Positions 43,519 to 50,758 of a stretch of DNA of 64,000 bases are shown here, piece after piece (the first letter of the stretch is position 1; every line of letters starts with the position of its first letter). Source of the stretch: Alphaproteobacteria bacterium (GTDB lineage Bacteria > Pseudomonadota > Alphaproteobacteria > TMED109); NCBI GenBank assembly GCA_022825705.1, contig JAJDWH010000043.1, positions 124,001 through 188,000 of the forward strand, read 5' to 3'. The translations under genes and the position numbers were made by a program. The notes below the pieces were generated by a model. That model was not told the origin of the DNA and did not search any database. It saw only the letters and a list, made by a program, of their open reading frames with translations.

Positions 43519-44494
43519 GCCGCTGGCTTCATTGTACACGGGCGAAGCCAGTGCCGGTGTCAAGCGAATGTTCATGAGCCGGGACAGCACGCCGGCAGCG
43601 GGGGCGAGGACGCCTCGCCGGTCACTCCAGAATCGCCGTCCGCGACAGCGGACGACAGTCTGTTCGACCCTTCAAGCATGGCATTCCCCCCTTGACGGCC
43701 CGGGGCCCGACTCGGACATTCGCGTGTTCCTGACCGCGTTCTCTAGCCGGATGCGCCCGTGTCGGGGTGTGTCCCGGTGTATATGTATTTTACGGTGTGT
43801 ACTCTGGTTTATCGAATCGTTGTTAAATAAAGATTAGAAAATTATCATAAATAATCGGGAGGACTGCGCGTCGATGGCAACGGCAGGGTGCCGGCGGCAT
43901 GCATGCCGCCGGGATCTGCGAAGCACCCGACCTAGAGTTCCGCCTCGGCCCGATCCGCGACCCGGCGCCGGGGCCGGGACGGGCCTGGGCTCGGCCACGT
44001 CTAGAAGAACCTGCTGGGCCCGTAAGCGCCATCGCCCGACTGGCGGCAACCCGTGTCCGCCCCGCCTTGAGGACGATACGCTCGCCGCCCTGGTGGCTGC
44101 GCCCGAAGCACCGCCCGAATGCGTCCGGTCGACGTCACGGAGCTTGCCGCAGCGGCAGGCGGCGGTGACGTCGATGGCGAGCCCGTGCAAGTGCCCGCGT
44201 GGTCTGCGCGCGAGCGGCTCGACCGGCACGGGTCGGACCCGGCGCGACACGCGATCATCCGGGTGCCGGGAAAGCAATGGAGCCGACCTCGCCCGACGGG
44301 TGCTCGATCGTGTTTGGCCGGGAGCGGCGGGCGCGAGATCTATGTCGCGCGTACGGACGGCGGGCTCATCGTGAGGCGGCCGCCGTGAGGGTGAGCGGTG
44401 GAGGCGGCGAGCGACAGCCCGGACGTGACGCCGGAACCGTGGTCGGCCGACACGGATGTAGTCGGCGGGGTGGTCTAGGTGGCGCAGATGTTGG
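43519..44494. other. Long non-coding stretch with an AT-rich patch
   Basis: About 1 kb between the RTX gene and the first coq7 remnant. Positions 43780-43860 are strongly AT-rich in an otherwise GC-rich region and could be a promoter region or a junction of inserted DNA. Several frames cross the rest, but none has recognisable content. Confidence 0.45.
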
Positions 44495-44605
44495 CCGAGC
44501 CGGCACTCAGGGAGAAAATCCGTGAACTCCGTGCGGACGAGCTCGGGCACCGGGACGCAGCGCGCGCGGAAGGGCGGCGGCCGCGCCCGGATACCGGGTG
44601 CTCAG
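44495..44605 (+). pseudogene. Partial copy of the coq7 3' region (copy B)
   Basis: Translates as EPALREKIREL, then RADELGHRDAARAEG, which matches residues about 135-160 of the intact Coq7 with only a few changes. A one-base deletion then shifts the frame although DNA similarity continues through the CCGGGTGCTCAG segment. It ends abruptly about 50 bases short of the gene end. Same orientation as coq7. Confidence 0.85.
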
Positions 44606-44748
44606 ACACTCCCGAACATGGTGCGGCTTTCATCTCGACGTCGTGCTGTCGATCTCAGTCCTTGAAGCATCGACCGTACTTCGCCTCCGCTTCATCCGCA
44701 CGGTTTCTCCCTCCCGCGCTCGCACGTGGATGGAACCGCGGGACTCGA

Positions 44749-45036
44749 TCATGCGTGCAGCGCGCCCCCCCGGCGTTCGGCGGCAGTCTGCTTCCGGCGC
44801 GCTTGCGCCAGCTCGTAGCTCGCCTGCAGCCGCATCCAGAAGCTTGCGTTGCTCCAGCCAATCCGCTCCAACGCCAGTGCCATCGCCGGTGAAATCCCGG
44901 CCTTCCCGTTCAACAGCCGGGACAGCGCCTGCCGGGTGCATCCCAGCCGCGACGCCCCCTCCGTCACCGACAGCCCGGCGGCCTCCAGATTGTCGCGCAG
45001 TATCTCGCCCGGATGGCACGGATTCAGCATCGCCAT
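44749..45036 (-). CDS. higA: HigA-family antitoxin
   Basis: A 95-residue XRE-type antitoxin: NPCHPGEILRDNLEAAGLSV, then the helix-turn-helix GASRLGCTRQALSRLLNGKAGIS and a C-terminal LERIGWSNASFWMRLQ typical of HigA. Start at 45036 or at the second Met codon. The toxin gene lies 19 bases upstream on the same strand; order toxin first is usual for higBA. Confidence 0.93.
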   Translation of the reverse strand: MAMLNPCHPGEILRDNLEAAGLSVTEGASRLGCTRQALSRLLNGKAGISPAMALALERIGWSNASFWMRLQASYELAQARRKQTAAERRGGALHA

Positions 45037-45055
45037 GATCGCCGTTCCCCTTCGT

Positions 45056-45331
45056 TCAATGGTAGTCCACCAGGTCCACGTCCACGGCCTCGTTGTCCTC
45101 GAACCGGAAGACGACGCGCCAGTTCCCCGACACGCGGATGCTCCACCGACCGGCCATGTCGCCCTTCAGCGGATGCAGACGGTAACCGGGCTGGGCAGCG
45201 AGATCGCCAGGGTCGCGCGCTTCGTCCAACAAGGTCAGGATGCGCCTCAGCTTCGGCACCAGGTCGCCCGGCAGTTGCCGGCGGCGGTCCTGCTCGGCAA
45301 GCGCGCGAAGTCCCTTGTGCCTGACCCGCAT
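45056..45331 (-). CDS. higB: HigB/RelE-family ribosome-dependent mRNA endonuclease toxin
   Basis: A 91-residue RelE-fold toxin. MRVRHKGLRALAEQ at the start is followed by the family core GYRLHPLKGDMAGRWSIRV, then NWRVVFRFED and the final VDLVDYH, the hallmark end of HigB. The frame is open further upstream, but ATG 45331 gives the normal length. It cuts mRNA on the ribosome until bound by HigA. Confidence 0.92.
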   Translation of the reverse strand: MRVRHKGLRALAEQDRRRQLPGDLVPKLRRILTLLDEARDPGDLAAQPGYRLHPLKGDMAGRWSIRVSGNWRVVFRFEDNEAVDVDLVDYH

Positions 45332-45992
45332 GGCGCAATTGTCGCGTGTAACGTTCCGCGTTGCAATAGCCCATCTCTGCCCGGCATGCCAACTGGGCCG
45401 GGACCATGTATCGGCGCGGCAGCCGTATGATTGCCCGGTCGACCGACTGGTCGCCGAATGGCACTTCCGGAACCTCCAAGAACCTCTCGTCGGTCCGGCC
45501 ACGTACGGCCCTTCCGCCAGAACACGAACCGGACCAAGTAACAGTCTGATCGGGCCAGTAATAGAAATCCCATGTGTGACAGCCTGCCATGTTGGCAATT
45601 TCCTTCCAGCACCCAGCGCCTTCCGCTGCCTCTACACACTTCGGGGCGAGGGAGGACGCAGGTCGCGCCTCAGGGACCGGCCCCGCCAGCAGCTCCGTGA
45701 CCTCGTCGTCCGTCAGCTCCCCGGTTGCCCGGAACCCCGACGCTTCCTGCCAGGCCGCGATCGCGGAGTGCGTACTGGCGCCCATCACGCCGTCGGCCGG
45801 GCCCGGGTCGTAGCCCCTGGCCGCAAGCGCCGACTGGACCTGCCAGACAAGCCCCGCCTCGAGCTCGGCTGTGCCCGTTTGGCCGCCGCAGGCCCGGCCG
45901 TAGCCATCGGCATTGGCGAGCATGGCGTGGACCCTGCCGCCCTCGCGGGCGGCGATGCAGGGATCGGCGCCCGCGACGAGCGGCCCCCCCAC
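45332..45992 (-). pseudogene. Truncated peptidoglycan-binding-domain protein with the Trp/Cys MORN-like motif
   Basis: One frame reads VWQVQSALAARGYDPGPADG and STHSAIAAWQ, a PG_binding_1 domain (residues about 50-110 from 45992). It continues with GAGCWKEIANMAGC, then W-S-G-S-C-S-G-G, the same pattern as in the DUF4189 protein at 18.1 kb. The frame has no stop of its own and runs on through higB to 45024. No signal peptide precedes it, and it begins 45 bases from coq7 copy C. I read it as a gene cut at both ends by insertion. Confidence 0.6.
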
Positions 45993-46036
45993 GACCTCAG
46001 GGTTCTCCGTGCTGCCGCCGCCGCGGATCGCCGCGT

Positions 46037-46171
46037 GCGGCTGAACTCGGGCACCGGGACACTGCGCGCGCGGAAGAGGCGGCGGCCGCGCCGGGCTATC
46101 GGGTGCTCAGGCGATCGGTGCGCGCGTCGACCCGCCTGGCGATCTGGCTTTCCGAGCGAGTGTGAGTTCCC
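46037..46171 (+). pseudogene. Copy of the coq7 3' end including the stop codon (copy C)
   Basis: Matches the last 126 bases of coq7 plus six bases beyond the stop, with 10 mismatches in about 135 aligned bases by hand count. It translates AELGHRDTARAEE, then GYRVLRRSVRASTR and LAIWLSERV, then TGA. No gene body precedes it. The changes are mostly at third positions, which suggests the copy came from a related strain's coq7, not from recent duplication. Confidence 0.9.
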
Positions 46172-46569
46172 ACGTGCCAGAGCCCGGCGTCAGTGATATT
46201 CAGGCCAGTTTCCTGCAGGCCGCGGACGCAAATCCTGCCCCCGCTGCCACCGAGACCGACATTCCGTTCTGCGGGACGTCGGTCGCTCTGTTCCCGCTCC
46301 GGCTCCCGGCCCGTTCGAGGGTGGTGCCGCGGTCGCCGTGGAACGCGGCGTGCATCTCGCCGCGCTTCTCACCGGGGGTGAGGCGGCCCTGGCCGCGCAT
46401 CGAGTATGCGCTCGCAACGGGACGAACAAGGGCTAACGGACGTTCTCACCCTCCTGACGCGGCATGACGCCGGGAGTCGCGGTTTCGCCGATGCGGAAAC
46501 CCGATGGACCCTTGCCTGTGGCACGACAGAATGATAGCAATTTGCTATCCGATGCGTGGAGGCGAGCCC
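46172..46569. other. Stretch after coq7 copy C, no gene supported
   Basis: About 400 bases. Frames here have no recognisable domain. It ends with the operator of the following toxin-antitoxin pair. Confidence 0.4.
46533..46549. promoter_or_regulatory. Perfect 17-base palindromic operator before the FitA-like gene
   Basis: GATAGCAA-T-TTGCTATC: 8-base arms with a single central base, 20 bases before the antitoxin ATG. It is the expected autoregulatory site of a ribbon-helix-helix antitoxin. Confidence 0.75.
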
Positions 46570-46830
46570 ATGGTGACGATCAATGTCCGTCGGCTTGACG
46601 AGGACGTGGTGAACCGCCTCAAGCGGCGCGCCTCGCTCAACAACCGCTCCCTGGAGGGCGAGGTGCGCCACATCCTTGAGTGCGCCGCCGACGACAACAT
46701 GGCGGCGAAGCGCGCCGCCTTCCTGGAGGCGTCGGATCGGCTGCGGGAGAAGACGAGGGGCCGCAAGCAGACCCCGGCAGAAGTGCTGATCCGCGAGGAC
46801 CGCGACCGCGGTCATCGCGACGACTTCTGA
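46570..46830 (+). CDS. FitA/VapB-type ribbon-helix-helix antitoxin
   Basis: An 86-residue antitoxin from ATG 46570, with GGAGG 8 bases upstream. VTINVRRLDEDVVNRLKRRAS and NNRSLEGEVRHILE form the ribbon-helix-helix of FitA-like proteins. The Arg-rich tail binds the PIN toxin. Its stop and the toxin ATG share one base (TGATG). Confidence 0.9.
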   Translation: MVTINVRRLDEDVVNRLKRRASLNNRSLEGEVRHILECAADDNMAAKRAAFLEASDRLREKTRGRKQTPAEVLIREDRDRGHRDDF

Positions 46831-47258
46831 TGCGCTTCGTGGTCGATGCGAGCGTGGCGGTTAAGTTGCTGGTCGACGAGCCCGGTTCGGATGCCGCGCG
46901 CGAACTGACGGCGGGCGGCGAGGAGTTGCATGCGCCGCGCCTGATGGCTTCCGAGGTCGCCAACGCGCTTTGGCGCAAGGCGCGCGCGGGCCAGATCGAG
47001 CGCGCCGATGCCGGCACCGCCCTAGCCTTGCTGCCCGACATGCCGCTGCTCTGGAACGATGACGAGACCGTCGGCGCGGACGCGGTTCGGCTGGCGCTGG
47101 CCCTGGACCACCCGGTATACGACTGCGTCTATCTCGCGCTCGCGCACCGCATCGGCGCGGTCGTGCTCACGGCGGACCGTCGATTCGTGACGGCGATTGC
47201 CTCGACCGAGCATGGCGAGTCCGTCCTGACGCTGGCCGACTATGCCGGGACGCCGTGA
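46830..47258 (+). CDS. FitB/VapC-type PIN-domain ribonuclease toxin
   Basis: A 142-residue PIN toxin: VVDASVAVKLLVDEP (first Asp), SEVANALWRKARAG (Glu), HPVYDCVYLALA and VLTADRRF (further Asp). All four acidic positions are intact. Normal length. It forms the downstream partner of the FitA-like antitoxin. Confidence 0.92.
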   Translation: MRFVVDASVAVKLLVDEPGSDAARELTAGGEELHAPRLMASEVANALWRKARAGQIERADAGTALALLPDMPLLWNDDETVGADAVRLALALDHPVYDCVYLALAHRIGAVVLTADRRFVTAIASTEHGESVLTLADYAGTP

Positions 47259-47518
47259 CGAAATCTTTTCATCGTGCTCCATTCGGCCCATGCGGCGCTT
47301 GGAGGTGCCTGCAGGATGCAAGAGGTTGATTCCACGCATGAGTTCACCATGTCTGGCGGTTTGACAATGCCGAATCGCAGGGACAAATCGGCTCTCGGAG
47401 GCACAGTTGTGGAGGAGAGCGGCAGGCATGGAGACAGGCAGCGACGACGGCGCGCGGGGGCTATCGCCGCGCTGCCGCGAACTCAACCTGGCCAATCAGC
47501 GCGCGTTCTACGTCGCGG
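47259..47518. other. Short decayed stretch between the toxin and the integrase fragment
   Basis: A plus-strand segment near 47430-47540 would encode LNLANQRAFYVAVSRVR, reminiscent of the end of relaxase/helicase proteins, but it is too short to call. Nothing else is supported. Confidence 0.3.
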
Positions 47519-47908
47519 TCAGCCGCGTGCGGCGTCGGGCGCTAGGCCCTCGCCGATGCTCCCGGTGATCCGCGTTTCGCCGGGTGCGGGATCGATGAAG
47601 AGCGTCACCGACCGCCGGTACCCGGCCTGCGCGCTGGCCTTGCAGTGAACCGGGACATACTCCTCGAGAAACCGCCTGCCGAGTTCGGCCATGACCGGCT
47701 CGGCCTTTCGTTTGGCGTCGGCTTCGCGGGGATCGATACCCTTCTTCGTGAGGGCCAGGCTCTCTAGCGCGGCGGCCCTCGCCTCGTCCGCGGTGATGCG
47801 GCCATGCTGTCCGATGGTGAACCAGCGCAGCTTGCCGCGGACGCGGGTCGCGATGTCCTCTGCGCCTTCGGCGAGCTCGACGCGGGCGATGTCTTGGCTG
47901 CCACCGTC
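47519..47908 (-). pseudogene. Fragment of a tyrosine-type site-specific integrase (N-terminal part)
   Basis: The frame includes RGKLRWFTIGQHGRITADEA and ALTKKGIDPREADAKR, which match the arm-binding N-terminus of tyrosine integrases. It continues with GRRFLEEYVPVHCKASAQAG, the start of the core-binding domain. It then breaks off after LFIDPA without the catalytic domain (no R-H-R-Y residues). It shows that an integrative element once occupied this part of the coq7-linked region. Confidence 0.7.
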
Positions 47909-48097
47909 AATGCCTATGGGTTGCTGAGTCCTGTCGGCAAGCGCCTGTGTCGCTCTCTGAACTGGCTCCACTTTTCTGACGTGGCCATGGCGCTGCTCTG
48001 CTCGACCGTCCGGCCGGTCATCCCGTGCTTTACCTGGACCGGTGATGATGATAGAAAACCTCGGATAATGTATCCAACGTTTCATGGTTACATATCA

Positions 48098-48715
48098 ATG
48101 ACGAAAGCAAGTACGCAGCGCGACCAGGCCATCGATCTCCTTCGGGTGAAGGGGATTGCGCGCCTGTCCGAATTCAGCGATGCCGGCATCACCGCTGCCA
48201 CGGTGGGCAGAATGGTTCGCGCCGGTGAGGTGAACCGCCTCGCGCGCGGCCTCTACCAGCTGCCCGACGCGCCGCTCGACGCCAATCACAGCCTGGCGGA
48301 GGCCGCCAAACGCGTGCCCAGGGGCGTCGTCTGCCTGGTGTCCGCGCTGGCCTACCACGAACTGACCGACCAGCTTCCGCCTGCGGTCTGGATGGCAATC
48401 GGCACCAGGGACTGGATGCCGAAGGAGGGCAGGCCGGAGATGCGGATCGTGCGGTTCACGGACGTGCTGCTTTCTGACGACGTCATGACTGTGCCCATCG
48501 AGAATGTTCCCGTGAAGGTCTTCGGGGTCGCCAAGACGATCGCCGACTGTTTCCGGCATCGCCGGAAGGTCGGGCAGGTGGTCGCGCTGGAAGGCCTGCA
48601 AGAGGTGCTCCGGCAGCGGAAGGCAAGCCCCGCCGAGATAGCCCGGCATGCGGAGCGTGGCGGCGTCGCCACGGTGGTCCGCCCGTATCTCGAGGCGCTC
48701 ACCGCCAATGCCTGA
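48098..48715 (+). CDS. abiEi: AbiEi-family antitoxin (type IV toxin-antitoxin)
   Basis: A 205-residue antitoxin (an ATG at 48068 would add 10 residues). The N-terminal winged helix DQAIDLLRVKGIARLSEF is followed by RGLYQLPDA, and the AbiEi C-domain core reads GVVCLVSALAYHELTDQLP. AbiEi represses the operon and counteracts AbiEii. It overlaps the toxin gene by 8 bases. Known AbiE systems cause phage abortive infection. Confidence 0.92.
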   Translation: MTKASTQRDQAIDLLRVKGIARLSEFSDAGITAATVGRMVRAGEVNRLARGLYQLPDAPLDANHSLAEAAKRVPRGVVCLVSALAYHELTDQLPPAVWMAIGTRDWMPKEGRPEMRIVRFTDVLLSDDVMTVPIENVPVKVFGVAKTIADCFRHRRKVGQVVALEGLQEVLRQRKASPAEIARHAERGGVATVVRPYLEALTANA

Positions 48716-49595
48716 GGGAGCCAAGAACATCGGCGCCTCGGTCCGTGCCCGTCTCCTCAGGATCAGCAAGAAGAAGGGCCAGAATTTCGATCTGGTCCTC
48801 ACGCACTATGCGATCGAACGCCTGCTCTATCGCCTCGCGCAATCCGGACACGCCGACCGTTTCGTTCTCAAGGGCGCCATGCTGCTGATGACGTGGTTCG
48901 ATGAGCCGTTTCGCGGCACGCGCGATCTCGATCTCCTGGGTTACGGCGATCCGGCGCCGGACGCTGTCCTGGACGTCTTCAGGGAGGTGCTCAGTCAGGA
49001 ACAGCCGGACGGAGTCGTGTTCGATGCCGGCACAGCGCGAATCGACCGTATTCGCGAGGAGAACGAGTATAGGGGACTCCGCATGCGGGCGGCCGCAGAC
49101 ATCGCGGGCGCTTGCATCACCGTCAATGTCGATGTCGGTTTCGGCGACGCGACCGAACCCCCGGCCGAGTGGCTCGACTATCCGGTCCTGCTCGACATGC
49201 CGGCGCCGCGGCTGCGCGGCTACGCCCGAGAGACCGTGGTTGCCGAGAAATTCCAGGCCATGGTGGATCTGGGCATGGCGAACAGCCGGATGAAGGACTA
49301 CTACGATCTTTGGATCATCAGTCAGGCCTTCGAGATGGATCGGTCGCGTCTTGCAGGGGCGATATGCGCGACGTTTGCACGGCGGGGCACGGCGATCCCG
49401 GACGGGGTTCCGGACGGGCTGTCGTCGGCATTCGTGGAAGATGCCGTCAAGCGCCAGCAATGGGAGAGTTTCAAACGGGATCTCAGTGTCGACCCCGGGC
49501 CGCTTGACGGTGTTGTCAGTGCGCTCGAGGCCTTTCTGATGCCGGCTGCGACGGCCGCTTGCGACGGGGGTGGGTCAGATCGCGATCGACAATGA
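48708..49595 (+). CDS. abiEii: AbiEii nucleotidyltransferase toxin
   Basis: A 295-residue nucleotidyltransferase of the AbiEii/AbiGii group. FVLKGAMLLMTWFDEPFRGTRDLDLL holds the conserved Lys-Gly and the D-x-D pair; VVAEKFQAMVDLG and RMKDYYDLWI are the later motifs. AbiE-type toxins modify tRNA or otherwise halt translation. The C-terminal tail overlaps the next frame by 26 bases. Confidence 0.92.
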   Translation: MPEGAKNIGASVRARLLRISKKKGQNFDLVLTHYAIERLLYRLAQSGHADRFVLKGAMLLMTWFDEPFRGTRDLDLLGYGDPAPDAVLDVFREVLSQEQPDGVVFDAGTARIDRIREENEYRGLRMRAAADIAGACITVNVDVGFGDATEPPAEWLDYPVLLDMPAPRLRGYARETVVAEKFQAMVDLGMANSRMKDYYDLWIISQAFEMDRSRLAGAICATFARRGTAIPDGVPDGLSSAFVEDAVKRQQWESFKRDLSVDPGPLDGVVSALEAFLMPAATAACDGGGSDRDRQ

Positions 49596-49926
49596 GGACG
49601 ACGTGACCGTGACGGCGGAACGCACCGAACTCGGGCGGGAGGTCGAAACGGTGCTGGGCGAGGTTCTCGCGCATGTCCGCGGCGAGACGGAGTTGCCGTG
49701 CCGGATCGTCGCTCTGCGCAAGCGGTTCCGGCGGAGTCGTTATAAATTCGCTGACCGCTTCGGTTTCGATGCCCGCGCGCTTCAGGAGTGGGAGCAAGGA
49801 CGCCGGGTTCCCGATAGGGCGGCCCGCGTTCTGCTGACCGTCATAGACCGGAACCCCGAGGCCGTGGTCAAGGCGCTCGGCGAGGATGGCGACGGCGGAC
49901 GGAGAGATCATTCCCTGGCGTCGTGA
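49570..49926 (+). CDS. Small helix-turn-helix protein (antitoxin-like)
   Basis: A 118-codon frame beginning with GTG inside the end of abiEii. The C-terminal half is an XRE-like domain, FRRSRYKFADRFGFDARAL followed by EWEQGRRVPD and ARVLLTVIDRNPEAV, as in HigA/NadS-type antitoxins. No partner toxin is adjacent. The DNA just after its stop appears to be a recombination junction, so the module may have lost its partner. Confidence 0.7.
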   Translation: MGQIAIDNEDDVTVTAERTELGREVETVLGEVLAHVRGETELPCRIVALRKRFRRSRYKFADRFGFDARALQEWEQGRRVPDRAARVLLTVIDRNPEAVVKALGEDGDGGRRDHSLAS

Positions 49927-49944
49927 GAGGCGCACGTTTCATCA

Positions 49945-49985
49945 GGCGACAGGATCCCGCCGCTGCCCCCGGCGATCCGACGCCG
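49945..49985 (+). pseudogene. Possible remnant of a coq7 5' region (fragment E)
   Basis: Contains CCCGGCGATCCGACGCCG, identical over 18 bases to the coq7 5' region near 40295-40312, and translates RRQDPAAAPGDPTPN against RRKQAPRLPGDPTPE in Coq7. It lies exactly between the lone HTH gene and the point where hipA is cut. The match is short, so chance is not excluded. Confidence 0.4.
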
Positions 49986-49987
49986 AA

Positions 49988-50215
49988 CTAGCGAGCCAGG
50001 ATGAACTCGTTGTCGGGAAGCAGCCCCCAAAGCCAGGGTTCGATCCTCGCGTGCTCATGCTCTGCGACCACGAGCGGCATGGAGAGGGAAAGCGGATAGG
50101 CCGCATCCAGGGATCGCCAGCGATCGTCGTAGAGAAACGTGAGGCGGCCGCGGCGATCACGCCGGATTTCGCCCATGATTGTGCGGTCGGCGATCGCGAC
50201 CAGGCGTTCGGTCAT
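49988..50215 (-). pseudogene. hipA: hipA N-terminal fragment
   Basis: Only 75 residues: RLVAIADRTIMGEIRRDRRG, RLTFLYDDRWR and the segment PLSLSMPLVV followed by WLWGLLPDNE, which is the N-subdomain of HipA. A full HipA kinase is over 400 residues. It overlaps hipB by four bases (ATGA) and stops right at the junction with the possible coq7 fragment, so it was truncated by recombination. Confidence 0.88.
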
Positions 50216-50502
50216 TCCCGAGCTTTCCTGGCAGCGTCAACTACCGCGTGGATGTCGACGGGGATTGGGCCGTCGCTTGGTTCTGGCGGGAGATCGTCCG
50301 GACGGATCGTCAACGAGAGATCCAGCGCAGATAGAGCGCGGAGGACCAAACCGACTTCGGCCCGCGATTTGCCCCGTTCGAAGGCCACGAGCCACTGCCG
50401 TCCTGCCCCGATCTTGCGGGCGAGCTCGGCTTGGGTCAGCCCGAGTTTTCGGCGTCTGTCCCGGATGGTCAGGCCGAGTTCCAGGGGGGTTCGGATTTGC
50501 AT
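50212..50502 (-). CDS. hipB: HipB-type antitoxin/regulator
   Basis: A 96-residue XRE protein: LGLTIRDRRRKLGLTQAELA, then KIGAGRQWLVAFERGKSRAEVG, typical of HipB. With hipA truncated it is probably an orphan repressor, though it could still control its own promoter. Confidence 0.88.
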   Translation of the reverse strand: MQIRTPLELGLTIRDRRRKLGLTQAELARKIGAGRQWLVAFERGKSRAEVGLVLRALSALDLSLTIRPDDLPPEPSDGPIPVDIHAVVDAARKARE

Positions 50503-50550
50503 GATGATTCAAATGTCGGCGTTCGCTGACAATATAGTCATGTAGGCGTA

Positions 50551-50575
50551 CGACGACAAAACTTTATTGTCGTCG
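50551..50575. promoter_or_regulatory. Inverted repeat upstream of hipB
   Basis: CGACGACAA and TTGTCGTCG, 9-base arms with a 7-base spacer, about 50 bases before the hipB start. It could be the HipB operator or a bidirectional hairpin. Confidence 0.5.
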
Positions 50576-50700
50576 ACCGGAGACTTTTTCATCGCATGGC
50601 GGTCGGTCTGATTGGTCTCGGGCCGGTCCGCCGGAGCGCGCTTGGTTTTCTGATGAGAGTTGCTTCAGGGGACCGTGAAAGGTCGGATGGATGATTGATG

Positions 50701-50747
50701 TTTATCGAAATTACCACATATTATATTATATCGATAAATCATGGTAA
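50701..50747. promoter_or_regulatory. Interleaved inverted repeats before the ATPase gene
   Basis: TTTATCGA / TCGATAAA (50701-50708 and 50731-50738) interleaved with TTACCA / TGGTAA (50711-50716 and 50742-50747), around an AT-only core. The region ends 11 bases before the ATG, so it is probably the promoter and an operator. Confidence 0.5.
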
Positions 50748-50758
50748 GTTAGCTTGAA

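Larger units (their letters stand above)
50503..50758. other. Divergent promoter region with several inverted repeats
   Basis: About 255 AT-rich bases between hipB (minus) and the ATPase gene (plus). It contains a 9-bp hairpin at 50551-50575 and interleaved inverted repeats at 50701-50747. Confidence 0.55.

Noticed and set aside
41335..43695. Very long (786-codon) plus-strand frame
   Set aside because: It lies antisense to the RTX-repeat gene, is Arg/Ala/Gly-rich without any domain, and is a product of high GC content. The minus strand has a signal peptide and regular repeats.
43834..44550. 238-codon minus-strand frame
   Set aside because: Arg/Pro/His-rich, no recognisable segment, no ribosome-binding site, and it crosses coq7 copy B on the other strand.
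47430..47540. Possible relaxase/helicase remnant (LNLANQRAFYVAVSRVR)
   Set aside because: Only about 17 residues resemble the end of such proteins; too short to call.
50551..50575. Hairpin as a rho-independent terminator
   Set aside because: It lies between two divergent starts, not after a gene, and has no T-run; an operator is more likely.
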